Shown here: in pieces, positions 43,950-55,290 of the stretch | Numbering within the stretch: position 1 is the first letter of the stretch | Layout: each line of letters starts with the position of its first letter | Source of the DNA: Gelatoporia subvermispora B | Taxonomy: Eukaryota; Basidiomycota; Agaricomycetes; Polyporales; Gelatoporiaceae | Length of the DNA stretch: 64,000 bases | Assembly: GCA_000320605.2 (NCBI GenBank) | Contig: KB445817.1 | Span: 289,770-353,769 of the forward strand | Direction of reading: 5' to 3' | Program-made: the position numbers and the translations under genes | Notes under the pieces: generated by a model | Databases searched by the model: none | What the model saw: only the letters and a program-made list of their open reading frames with translations | Told to the model about the DNA's origin: nothing

Positions 43950-45990
43950 ATAGAATTTGGAGTAGTCATGAGCGAAGGAAGAAACTGACTGACAGGGAGA
44001 CCGTGTACCTGTAACAAGGCCGTCAGACTCGGCTTCCTCGATACTCGCTCACAGCATACCTAGCTACATGATCGGGTTTTCCAGTCGCTCAAGGTGACTG
44101 ATATACACTAGAGTGTGTGACAGTGAAGACGTCCATTCTATACTGCCGGGAACGAGGGCAGTGCTAAATCTGGGTGGAGGATTCAAGTACGAGGATTCGA
44201 GTGGAAGCGACCCGCCTTGAACAATGTTTTGGCGTATTCGGAATACGATGTTGGATGTGAATAGAGCAGAAAGGTGATGTACGAGATGTGCGCTGGGTGG
44301 TATACCACGCACCGCCATAGCTATTTACTCGTCTCAATAATAGAAATCGTGCAAATAGAGGTCGGTTCGCTCTCGAAATTCGTTACGGAACAGTCCGCCA
44401 GTTGCGTGTATTATCAGAGAAAGATGTATTCAGCTGGATAATATCTCGGATGAGGCAGATACCCAAAGGGTCAGAGAAAAAGAGACAACGTTGCAAAGTG
44501 GCGGGACTGAGACATGTAACCTGGGTGTGTATGTGCATAACGGTCACTCCGAGGTACCAGAACGCCTTAACGGCACACGATCAAACCACTACAAATTCAT
44601 CTCCCGCTCCCATCAGATGCATATATGTGTTTTGACGACACCTACAAATCATGTCTCAAACAGTATACTAGGTGCAAATTTAGCGATGCTTGTAGACGTA
44701 TTGTATGAACGAATGTCAATCATCAGGCACCTATAAGCATGTAGGTCGATCGACTGAGGGAGGATCTGGGTCTCTAATACGCTCGGGTGGACATTTGTTG
44801 GTGAGCCGCAGCCTTGTATCAGAGTTGAAAAGCGATGTATTGGACAAATTCGGGACCTCCAGGTATGAGCGCAGCCTGCTGTATCGACGGAAAGGCGGGA
44901 GCATAGCCCGAGTAGGCGAAGAGGAAACCCGCACGCGATGACGCGGCCCACGTAGACAGCTGTACAGCCACTAGACTCGTCTCCCGCACAGGGCGTGGAC
45001 CGAGTATCTCGACACCCAAGCACTCACTTGTTACACTTGCGTCATCCAGTGACTGACCGATCGGTGACACACTAGACCTCTTTTGAAACGACTTGGGCGA
45101 CGGTTTTGGTCCTCGGCTCACGCGCGCTATGAGCTCTGATTGGTCAAATTACAACTTAGCGACCGTGCTCAAACTGTGCCCAAACTTTTCGAAACAGCCC
45201 TACTGAGAGCATCATGAGCCATCGAACTACTGCGCTGCTCGTACTCGGAGATACCTCGGCTCGTTCTGGTTGATTCTCCAGCTCGACCGGAACGGGCGAT
45301 CGACACCCAGTTGAGACCGACATCATCAGCTCTGTCATTGTGATTAAGGGTAACGCACTGCTGAGCGAGACTTCGACAGCAGTTGCCGAACGGATGGATT
45401 CTTCTGCCTCTGGCCCAATGAGGCGCTCAGCTCATCTTGACGTGACATGGGTCGTCGACCATGTCAGTTTGGGCTTGTGTGCAACTGTACGCACCGGAAC
45501 GCGCCGGGAGTGCAGACAAATGAACAACGCGAGTGAGTCCCAGCCTTTGATCTGCCGCAAAGGGATGTAGACACCTTGTAGGACGTGGTGACTCACTCTG
45601 TTCACCAGTTCCACCAACATGATGCGGAGTCCTGAGACCTAGCAGCACTACCTGCGAGGATTCGCCAGGTAAGCAAATTGAAATGTGTGTTCACACCGGG
45701 AACGTTCAACTCATGGCATGCTTGATTTGTCGAATGGCATCCCCGAGAGAATTGCTTCATTTGGGAAAGGCACCAGGCGTATCATCGAGATACCCAATGT
45801 GATTGAAAGGGCTGTCGAGCTGTCCGCGGCCTCAGTTGACTTTGATGCTCACGGTCACCAGAAGTATGAGAGGTAGATGTCTATATGGTGTATAACTCTG
45901 TGTTTGCGTGAAGGCCGTGCACTGAGTTTCAAATTCAGGTTGATGCGTGTTTGCCTTAAGTGGTCAGTACGCCGCTGATGCTCCTAGTTC
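43950..45990 (+). repeat. Duplicated upstream block U, copy 5
   Basis: Direct repeat of 33.2-35.62 kb, about 10.4 kb further right, with a shorter middle part. A motif near 45,650-45,680 (CCTGCGAGGATTCGCCAGGTAAGC) occurs in all U blocks and looks like an exon end with a GTAAGC donor, but I could not find a frame common to the copies. Confidence 0.55.
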
Positions 45991-45996
45991 GGACTC

Positions 45997-46004
45997 TATA
46001 TATG
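45997..46004 (+). promoter_or_regulatory. TATA-like element of DUF6533 copy 5
   Basis: TATATATG followed by TGCTGTCATTTTCAC, about 60 bp before the ATG at 46061. Confidence 0.5.
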
Positions 46005-46060
46005 TGCTGTCATTTTCACTAAACTACACCAGGTACTGAATTTTACTCTCGCCCGCGACA

Positions 46061-47868
46061 ATGTCTACGATTTACGGCTTACTGGCCAACCAGATAGTCA
46101 GCTTCATCAGCTCTGAGTGAGTCATAGCGGCAGCCCACAATATCCATTCTACTGACAGGATATGCGGAACGCTCCTTGAAGGATCATCTACAAGTATTGT
46201 ATTGTCGCCTCTGCTGGTACGTCGCATACAGATTCTGCAATACAAGTCAGTAACCGTCCTGTTCATAGCCCTCGTGCTTTACGACCACATTTGCTCAATC
46301 CCTCGAGAAGTGCAGTTTATATGGGGAAGCAAAGTAACCAGCACCATCATTTTATTCCACGCTAATCGGTGGTTAATCCTGGCATATGCGATTCTGAGCA
46401 TCCTTGTGGCATTCTACCGTCTCAGGACAGATGTTGTAAGCACCTTGATCTGAACCGAGCTCGCACCCGTTGACGCAGGTCGCTCCAGAGGTCAAATCCC
46501 TATTTTCTACGAGAACACAGATCTGAATGATGCATCTGACCTTCGTTTCTCAGCTGTGCTGTGCTGTGTTACGCATTGGACGCACTCGAGTTATGCTTGT
46601 TCGCCCTATGGGCAGGTGAGCGAGAAGTACACATACATTGGGTAGCAATCGACGAGCCTCGACAGCATTCTCGGGAATCCGTGTCTATGCGCTCAGCGGA
46701 GGCAGCCGGTTGCTGTCATTTGCTGTAGCATTGCTGAGCTTGGTGCCCGCGGGTACGAATGCGGTGAGTTTGAAATGTGTGAATGTCACAGTGATAGGGT
46801 GTTGAGTTCTGCGCCCCTTGCATAGTACAGTTTTCTCTACAAAGTCAGTTACCAGTTGGCCGCTTTGCCGGTGCTCGGGCTTCAATGCCTGGAGTCTCTG
46901 GACATAACGAGGACAATGAATACAAGGTGTGATGGTCAACAAAATTATACGCACATCCTGCTCAGGACTTACTTGTTCACACAGATGTATGTCTGCTCTT
47001 CTGCATATCTGCTCGCTCACGTAGTCCTAGTGGCGATCAGCACCGAGCTCTGCAAAATGGCAGCAGATACCGTTGTCATATTTATCACATGGTTGAAGAC
47101 GTGGTCTACGATCCGGATGGTCCGCGAGCACAATGTCAAGACACCTCTCATGACAATGCTTTTGCGGGATGGTGAGCCATGGACTGTGATGTCTTTCCCT
47201 ATTCAATAATGGCTCAGGAACGTATATTAGGAACATTCTATTTTTTGTCAGTATCGCCACACATCTTGCATTCCATATCCTCAACATAGTGGTCCAGAGG
47301 TCTGTTAACACTGAATGCGTTGAATCTTGCTGGTCAAACAACAAATGTGAGTGTGTGGATATCGTCCGAGATGAAAATCCTTCGCTAATGTTAACTATAG
47401 GTGTTCAGCTACGCCAGTACATTCTCGACACCGTTAGTATACCCTGTTACCAGTCAAACCAACTGACGTCCGTTGTATTGCAGGCTATCTGCAATGATCA
47501 TTACGCACTTCCCCCTCAGCCTCCGTCAGCTCGCCCATGGCTCCTCAGATAACACTTCCCGCCCATCCTTCGTGCAAGACGGAACATCTGACCCAGTTCA
47601 CTCTCAGACTTCGAGCTTGCGATTCGGTTCGTTTGTGGGGAATATGAGCGAGTCACTTATGGATGGCTCCGAGGATGACGATCGCGACGTGGCTTGGGAC
47701 AACGACGTACAAAATGACGTAGACGACGTGCGCCTCGATGCCCAGATCATACATGATTCGTCAGGTGTCTCTAGTACCCCGGCCCCGGTTTCTGACCCTA
47801 TGCCTGAAGACATCGTGGAGGGCGAAAAGCGGCTCGATCAGGCAGCGAATGTTGGGCCACTCACGTAG
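46061..47868 (+). CDS. DUF6533-type membrane protein, copy 5
   Basis: Proposed exons: 46061-46116, 46182-46216, 46269-46435, 46489-46490 (micro-exon), 46554-46615, 46666-46763, 46826-47171, 47231-47246, 47298-47346, 47401-47432 and 47484-47868. They total 1248 nt, 415 residues. It begins MSTIYGLLANQIVS, then IIYKYCIVASA, LVLYDHICSIPREVQFIWG, LFHANRWLILAYAIL, CAVLCYALDALELCLFALWA, FSGIRVYALSGGSR, a CSSAYLLAHVVLVAIS helix, TWLKTW, LLRDG, GLLTLNALNLAGQ, VFSYASTFSTP, MIITHFPLSLRQLAHGS and the acidic tail with SLRFGSFVGNMSESL. One intron found in copies 2, 3, 4 and 6 is here a 54-nt in-frame stretch without a usable donor at that site, so it may be translated. Last exon has the same length (385 nt) as in copy 4. 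Membrane protein of unknown function. Confidence 0.82.
46489..46490 (+). other. Candidate 2-nt micro-exon (AG) of DUF6533 copy 5
   Basis: Between introns 46436-46488 (53 nt) and 46491-46553 (63 nt), the same sizes as in copy 4. Restores the frame from GATGTT to AG|C TGT GCT. Inferred from phase only. Confidence 0.45.
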
Positions 47869-47869
47869 A

Positions 47870-48750
47870 TACTCGATATCCTCCCTGGGGGTGAGCATTG
47901 TGGTATTGACCTGTATACACTGTATGCTGATCAGTCTCACAGATCTTTCCTTTCTTTCTTACTACTTCTTGATCCTGTCCCCTTCGCGTTATGTATCCGG
48001 CTCCACCCAGAGTAGACAGGTATTCCTAGCCCAGACTGTTCACTTCTTGGTCGTGCTCGCATGCGAGCTCTGTTCCGACACTCAGAATGCAGACATTGTT
48101 CATATTTGCCTATCATTACCTATCTCAGTCGCAGTAGAGGCAACAGAGGAGTCGCAAAGCACTGTTTTTATTCAAATGTCTTGTCATTACAACTGGACCC
48201 CACTAATCGTCGTCCGCTGAAGCATAGCGTGCAGCGCAGCCGAGGCCTCGCAGCCCACTGTCGTTCTCCAACCTGCTCAACTACAGCTGGGAAGATCCGC
48301 TGGCAGTTGCAGAGATGGCTGCTGCCTTCATGAATGGTGACATCGACCTCGTCCTCGCATACATTTACGTCGGATGTCCCCGGTTGCCTGCTCTCAGAAC
48401 GTATGACCTAAATAGCGACGCATTTTATCAGGTTGTCAACATGGGGTCAGGCGGGGGAAGCAATATGACATGTTCACACGCTTACGACGTTGGAGGGCCC
48501 AAGCGTGCCAAGTACGCTTTCATCTGACGCACCTAGGGCCAATGTTGGAACGCGATGACGAGCCCACCTTTGTGCGAAGCATTGTTGCTCTGGTAGACTT
48601 TGTTGAGAGCATCTGTATGCGCTGAATACGGACTGTGTGCGATATCTCACCGCCGCCCGGAGGTAGCGAAAGTACGGCCACGACTTTAGCATAATACATA
48701 TGAATTCGAGTTTCGGCACGTACTACGCATGGGCGGGTTTCTTGACTTGA
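47870..48750 (+). repeat. Block F, copy 2 (downstream of DUF6533 copy 5)
   Basis: Inverse of 8.05-8.88 kb. Contains TTCCTTTCTTTCTTACTACTTCTTGATCCTG, a CSYLPIITYLS frame and an open stretch near 48.27-48.43 kb reading NLLNYSWEDPLAVAEMAAAF and DIDLVLAYIYVGCPRLPAL, whose counterpart at 8.4 kb has stops. Possibly the last exons of an unknown gene preserved here and broken there. Confidence 0.45.
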
Positions 48751-49125
48751 CACATACCACTAAGTATATCGAGGCTATCGTAAGCAAGAGATCGAGACAT
48801 ACCTCTGAGCCCTCCGTTGGCTACTTTCGGCCCCGTTCGGCGCAGGCGAGCTGAAACAAGCGAACTCGACAATGCACATCGCAGATCTGACTGCCTCTGG
48901 GGACATATGATGTCGAGCTGAAGCACCCTCGGGAATGGATTTAACATACCTGATGTATGAGCCCTGGCTGTACGTCGAAAATCAAAGAGATTAGATGAGC
49001 ATCTCCTACAGGTAGCCGAGAGACTAGGCTACTGCGACTCTCAGGCCGGTCAAAGTCGTTGGTGGAAGCAGTCAACGGTGGAGGTTATGTTGACGTGGGG
49101 GATTGACGGCGTTGAAGCCTCAGCA
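48751..49125. other. No recognisable feature
   Basis: Only short frames; I see no repeat landmark. Confidence 0.3.
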
Positions 49126-49129
49126 CTGC

Positions 49130-50650
49130 GCTAAGAGGCTAGCGTGCTTAGCGTGGAGAATCGAAGAGTCAGTGAGTGAGGGGATACGTACCGAATGTAG
49201 AGGATGTTCTTGCGTGTCCCGGATCTGGTCGACATGTTTGGAACCGTCGGGAGAATCCCAGGAACGGCGACAGATGAGACCTGATGCCACCGCAGTCTGA
49301 GGCGTCGTTTCACTGCTAGGAGCACTGTGAACGTTTCACAATTCTGTAAGAAAGGAACAGTCCCGCTGGATTCATAAATTTCATATGGAGAGGACAACCG
49401 AGAACTCGCCGTGATAAACGACTATGTAGCCTTTCCCAACACGGGCGCAAAAGATGTTGAATCGTAAGCTACGACCATGGAAAACGCATACCCAAGTCAT
49501 GCTCACCAAAAGATCGGATCTCTGCCGTAATCGCGGCGTGTCCAATTCGACATATCCCAACCCACCGGAGTAGAGATGAGCGAACGAAACGCTCCACATT
49601 AGTCGCCAGCATGTGAGGGGTATCAGGGCCGCCCTGGACCGAAGTGTGCAGTTGGGAACCTTGTAGCGAAAGCGTTGGTGATGAAATGCGGAGGTAACAT
49701 GCCTGCGAGCAGGAGTGTAGAAAAGTCAGGTCGCAGTGGTAGAGAGCCCATCGTTGAGCGCGTACGTACCGCAATAGAAGCACCGAGTGCGACGAGTAAG
49801 GACGCACATAGATCAGACAGGGGGATGATGCGATGTACCTATAGCGAGTCCGCACAGTCCCGACGACAACAGCACGTCTAACGCGTCCAAGTGTCCTCCC
49901 TGGCAGTTTTGAGGTGAAGTCGGAGGAGTATCCGGATCGGCCTGCAGCGGGCGATGACGGAGTGCGGGGCCGTTGGAGCGACGTCGTGCCAGAGTCCCGG
50001 TCGCACTGACAGCTCGATCGTGCCCGCGCTGGCTTCGAGAGTCGTTGTTGCTCTGATCGTGTGTTGCCGCTGGTGCCGGCGTCGAATGTTCGTGAGGTCG
50101 TCTGAGAGGAAAGGGCTGTTGCACGCATCTAGTACAGCAGCAGGCTTGTCTGCGCTGCTCAACCGTCTGTGTTGCCCTCCTGGAGACGTGATCGGGTGCG
50201 CTCAGGGGACGCGTCGCCCATCACGTGCGTCCGACCCGAACTTAGGGCAGGCATTCTCGCGCTTGGGCGTTCCTCTGCCTGGTGGACGTTCGCAGCTCTG
50301 CGGGGCAGCGAGCTTGCTGAGTAATACAACCTCTCACGTCTCCATTGCTCTTCATTAGTCTTACAGGCTATATTGAACTCCAACGACTGTCTACGGCACT
50401 CTATATATCTTCGTATGTGGTCCTGGGAGTCCACATGGCCGACTCTAACTTCTCGCGCCTGCAGGGGACCTCAATCTTTGGCGCCTCATACCAGCCGCCG
50501 CCGTGGATCTCTACTGAACACCAATCAATGCACCACAGCATCTGTACGGACGCTCTCATTGAGAGACTGGATCCCAACAACAGTGAGGTTTGATCTAACG
50601 AGTCCTTTGGGGTTTGATAACGTGCGCTTGGCTGGCAAGCAGGCTGTAGG
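49130..50650 (-). repeat. Block E long copy (tandem pair, first)
   Basis: Pairs with 51.49-52.9 kb: GGTCGACATGTTTGGAACCG, AGGAACGGCGACAGATGAGACCTGATGCCACCGC. On the minus strand both encode a related tail (FNIFCARV against LNVFCARV, and RWHQVSSVAVP against RWHQIPSVAVP), so a gene once lay here. A 219-aa frame (49469-50128) reads part of it; its phase relative to the shared tail differs from that of the partner. The core is at 50,192-50,230 (GTGCGCTCAGGGGACGCGTCGCCCATCACGTGCG). Probably a degenerate, formerly multi-exon gene of unknown family. Confidence 0.45.
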
Positions 50651-51485
50651 TGAATAATCTAGATCAGCCTTAGTGCTCCCATGTCAATATCACGGCTACT
50701 TGCTCCATTCTCTCCTGGATGCAATTGAATGGTCGAATGGCCAGTGGGGAGGCAGGCCGTCAGCCCGGATACGCAACGCTTCCTTCTCATCGACCGAGCT
50801 GCTCAGATCCATCCACTGTGTCCTCCTTGAGGATGTAGTGCTGTTGCTCATCAGAATATCACAGCGACCGCTACACGACGGCTTGTGAATCTGATAGTCC
50901 ACCTCTCACCCCTAGAGCGCTCCCCAGATCCACGACTACGAGTTGTTGCGGGTCGTGTGCGGACTCACATTCGTATACCCAGTCTAGTTGTACGCAGTGC
51001 TATCAGCTGAGTTACCCCCATCCCGACGCCCGCGGTCCTTGCGCACCATATCTTCTCACGGGACGTATCTTCCCGAGCCTCCCCAGCTGCTCCCGCTGGT
51101 TCAACATCTCTGGGAAGCCCCTAAGAAGCACAGGTCCTCAGCGGGAAAACGAGAGTACTCCGCATGTCCGTAGACACCGGACGATCGCCCAGAATCGAGT
51201 ATCGGCACGATTCTCTGTCTTCGGCACAAGCGACGGATCCTGCATTTTGCGCCCGCCTCAGCCCGGGTCTATACGAATTCCACATTTCACTACCATGACT
51301 ATCTGGTACGTGCAGTCACTCACGCTACTTGCTGGTAAATGCGACTAATCGTAGGGCGTACAATCTCATACCCTAATGACTCTACCCTCGTCAGCTAGTC
51401 GATCCACGCCCTGCTCTCCTTTGCGACCCACCACCGCACCTCACTTGTCTCCCGACTATGACAAGGGCGCACTCTGAAAATGCCC
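50651..51485. other. Relic-rich spacer, no confident gene
   Basis: 50.79-50.9 kb resembles 52.98-53.1 kb (GTCCTCCTTGA-(G/A)ATGTGGT-T), encoding an LR-x-VLLE-x-VVL-like stretch reminiscent of F-box protein bodies; 51.21-51.37 kb resembles 30.65-30.78 kb (GCCCGGGTCTATACGAATTCCACATTTCACTACCATGACTA). No uninterrupted gene. Confidence 0.3.
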
Positions 51486-51489
51486 TTAC

Positions 51490-52900
51490 GTGTTTCAAGT
51501 CTCGTCGACATGTTTGAAACCGGATGTGGATCTAGGAACGGCGACGGATGGGATCTGATGCCACCGCGGCGTGAAGGGTCTTGTCGCTACCAGCGGCACG
51601 GAGAGAGTTACAGAGTTCCGTGAAAAAACGATAGTCGCAATGTATTGATGAACATTATATGGAGCGGATGGCCTAGTACTCGTCGTGATAAAGACTGTGA
51701 AGCCGTACTCAACACGAGCGCAGAAAACATTCAGTTGTAAGACATGGTCATGGACATCGCATAACGGACTCGGGCTCATCAGAAAGGATGCCTGCAGCAA
51801 CCCCGGCATGCCCGATACAACGTGAGACGGGTATCGATGTCGCTCTGGACCGAGGTATCTGCCCTGCCTTTGAAGGATCGTAGTGAATGTCTTGGTGATG
51901 AAGGCGGATGTAGGGTTGACTACGAGTGAAAGCAGAGAAGAGCTGGGGACGCAGAGGTACTTAACATGAGTACTGTAGTGTCTACACGGGAGTGACTGGA
52001 TGCGGCATTGCAGAGGTCCGACCTTTAAGCGCAGACGCTGCCGTCGTAGGGTCGAGTTCAACGAGTGAGAAGAGACCAAAGTCAAACAGGAAGACTCAGC
52101 GTGCCTATGGCGTTGGGCGCACGCTCGTCTGCCTTGGCGGAGCATGCTCAACATCCGCACTTCCGATGACGACAGCACGTCCGACGCGTCCAAGCGTCCC
52201 TCTGGGTGGTCATGAGGTGACGTCGGTGGAGAATTGGCCTGCAGGGACTGATGTAGAAGCGTATGCTCTTTCGGCTGACGTCGCACCAAGGTCCCAATCA
52301 CACGAAATCCAGATCGTGTGTGCGCTGGCTTCGAAGGACGTTGCCGCACGAATCGTACAGAAAGCGATACTAGTACTGGATATCCGTGAGAGAAGGTATG
52401 ACTGACAGATAAGACCTGCAGCGCGCAACAAGCCCAGCAGGAAGCTGGTTTGAGCTGCTCGACCTTCTGCATCACTGCACTCCTGAAGACACGATCGAGC
52501 CCGTCACGTGTGTCCGATCTGTGTGTGCTTCAGGGCAGGCATTCTCGTGCTTGCGCGGTCTCCCCGCCTGTTCGATGCTTGCAGCTCTGTCCGGCAATAA
52601 CTCCCTGAAGGAGATGTGACGACACCCACATGTTTGTCTGGAGTCTCAAAGTCTGAACGGGCGACTTCACTAGCTACCTCTCGCCCGCTGCAAGGGATCC
52701 CAGTCGTTAACGCTCTACCATTGGCGGGCGACATGGACTTATGCTGAGCAGCTATCAAAGCGTTGTGGTGCTTACGGGTCCCCCCTTTGACAATCTACAT
52801 CCCAGCGACGTTGAGGGCTTGATCCCATGAGTTTCCTGAATTTGGCCATGTGCGACTGCCTGGCGGCCAGGTCATGAGTGATAAATCTAATCCATAGCCG
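51490..52900 (-). repeat. Block E long copy (tandem pair, second)
   Basis: Contains the longest frame of the window (51495-52475, minus, 326 aa). Only its C-terminal part (LNVFCARVEYGF ... RWHQIPSVAVP) has a counterpart in the 49-kb partner; the rest lies over the conserved non-coding arm (complement of GACGTCGCACCAAGGTC). Composition is Ser/Arg/Thr-rich without domain motifs. I treat it as a decayed gene, not a verified CDS. The E core is at 52,500-52,560 (CCGTCACGTGTGTCCG). Confidence 0.4.
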
Positions 52901-54845
52901 GTCTTTTTGTCTCAAGCTTACTTCTGAATGTTCTGCCTCCATTTAGTTTTAGATTGGATGCTAGGGGGCCGGATATGCCAAGATCACCTGCCATCAACTG
53001 CGTCGCGCGAAACCTTCGCCATGTCCTCCTTGAGAATGTGGTCTTATTTGTGATTGAAATAGTTAGGGTTGCTAGTACAGATATGCCCTCGGATCTCTGG
53101 GTTAGCCTGTCACCGCTACAACTCGAACCTCAGGTTCAAGGCTCGACAAGTCCTCTCATAATTTGAAAGCAGTCATCATCGTCACCTGAGTCTGGTTCCA
53201 CGCCATCTTCTCAGTGACAGCAGTCCTATCTCGACGTGATTGTCCTTCGGTGACCTCGTTCTTGTACGGGACACGTAGCACCAACACCTTTCTAGGGGCA
53301 CTGTTGTAGAGCCCAGAGCGTCAGGAAGCTGTAGAGTGTGTTCCGAAGGCATTCTGATGTACTGGAGGAGAATCGCGACCCAATCTTTATGCACGTCTCC
53401 CCGCCTGCTGTCTCAGCGATACATCGTGCCTTCGAATTTTGTGATCAATCTCTGGTTTGGTGTCATCCTCGGGCGGTACGTATGATTGCTCATTCCGATT
53501 AGCAAACCAGCTAATAATTGGGTCTTGGAGCAAGGCGAACACTCTGTAACTCGTCGCGATCACACTCATCAGCCGGTCCGTCGACAAGCTGCTCCCACTC
53601 GTGCTCCTCTGTCACGCCATGCTCGCCACAGTGTGCAGTCGAGTGCATTGATATCCTTTTGTACACACCCTTCGTCGGATGGTTGAACTATATCACTCTG
53701 CGGTGTACAGGAAGCCGAAGGCATCCGTCGTCTCCGAACCTCCGTCTCGCGCGGGCGACACGACCGCACTCCCCTGGAGCTCATCGACATACTGACCGAG
53801 TCCCTGCGCCACGACCTGTCGCGCCGCCAGTTCCCCCCACAGCGTCCTTAGACAGCTCGCCCGACGAGGTTACGATTACACCCTGAAGCGCCAGTGCATC
53901 CATCGTCTCCGTCGCTATTTCTCAGCACGGGCGCATGTCCGAGATTCGCATACACGCACTCTTCGGACTCTTGCATGACAACGCGCTGCGCATGCTCGAA
54001 CACGATGCACCTCCCCAAGCCAGCGCGCACCTTCGCTTGCCCAATTCTGTCGCTGGCGCCCGCTCTCTGGCACGCTCAACACGCATATATGGTGTGGAAT
54101 CTGCATCCATTTCCCTTCACATGACTCATGATGCGTAGGGTGTGCAGCAGGCAATTTTGGCGTCAGCGATGGGTCCCCCTTCCGCGGTCGCTCTGACTCA
54201 AAATGTCTACATATTTCATATGTTGAAGGCGTATCCAGCTTCCATGTCAGGCTGTCCATTCTGATTACGGATCGAGAACATTACTTACTACTGAAGTGTA
54301 TGTCAAATCTGGTGTCTTTCCCATGTTTTCGCCCTCGCCCTCGTCCCGTGCCTGTACCATTCCGTCCACACTTCTGCATCCGAGTCGTATGTCCCCTGAC
54401 CCACTTTACGGTCTAACTATGTATAGTCTACCTCGGAAGAGCATCCGCGTGTCAAAGTGATGCACCTCGCGTGGCCTAGGCTCCCGCGCGAGAACTGCAT
54501 TGACGCACTTGCTGGGATGCTGCACCACAACGTGCAGTGCAGTCCGTGCTCCTTTTGAGCTCACACACCTCGTCCTCCTCGCCCCACGCGTACTTTCGTA
54601 CGCGCGGTCTCTGCGCTGCATCCACGCATCGGCGAGTTACTGAATGCATTCATATGGTCTGGAGACTCGCACATCTCGTCGATCGCTATCATCGCACTCG
54701 GAATTAGCCGGACCTTTCTTCTGGGCCGCCAATGTTTCTGATTCAGCTGGTTTTCGTCACGATTTTGGCGTAGCACGTTTGTTGAGAGTGTGCGCAAAGA
54801 TGCCAGATTTTGGCGGACCCCGCCCACTGTACTTGTATATCGCGC
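52901..54845. pseudogene. F-box-like relics (low confidence)
   Basis: 53.55-53.69 kb reads, in one frame, TRRDHTHQPVRRQAAP followed by LSRHARHSVQSSALISF, which resembles the TRRDL...LL-x-HA-x-L...L-x-SF layout of Agaricomycete F-box proteins. Frames then shift, and later parts (53.9-54.1 kb, 54.43-54.55 kb) are in other phases. No complete gene. Confidence 0.3.
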
Positions 54846-54849
54846 TCCC

Positions 54850-55100
54850 GTCCAGCCTGTGACCGTCATGTTCAGTTGTTCCACCCACATGATGCGGGAT
54901 CCTGAGACCTAGTAGCATTTCCTGCAGGTCATCAGGTAAGCAAATGCAGATGTCCTTTCACCAGGGAGCTTCAAGATAGTGTACTTTGATCTCGTAGCCT
55001 CGGGCTTCCTCAGGCGGAGAAGAGATCGATGATACGAAACATCCCTTGTTGAAGATTTTGCTTCTCCGTCTAGCAACTCTCCGCCTTAATTTTCATTGAA
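54850..55100 (+). repeat. Orphan fragment of upstream block U (plus orientation)
   Basis: CATGATGCGGGATCCTGAGACCTAGTAGCATTTCCTGCAGG and GGTAAGCAAATGCAGATGTCCTTTCACCAGGGA are U-block landmarks as seen before copies 4 and 5, but no plus-strand DUF6533 gene follows; instead the 3' end of the minus-strand copy 6 begins at 55291. This marks a rearrangement or loss of a unit. Confidence 0.55.
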
Positions 55101-55290
55101 TCGAAAGGTACTTCGATCTACACATTGTGTTCCGCAACGAGTGAGTCGCAATACATGGGATTCCCAGAGACTCGAGAAGAAATCCTGTAAAATCAAAGCA
55201 ATCTGTCAAACCGACCGAACGCAATCAGCCAGTATATGCGATGATTCAAGAGCCAAAGTATGTCTCACCTCAACAAACGGACTGATAAAT

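Noticed and set aside
51495..52475. 326-aa frame, the longest in the window, as an intact gene
   Set aside because: Only its end has a counterpart in the tandem copy at 49 kb; most of it runs over sequence that is shared with other E blocks in shifted frames, and it has no domain motif.
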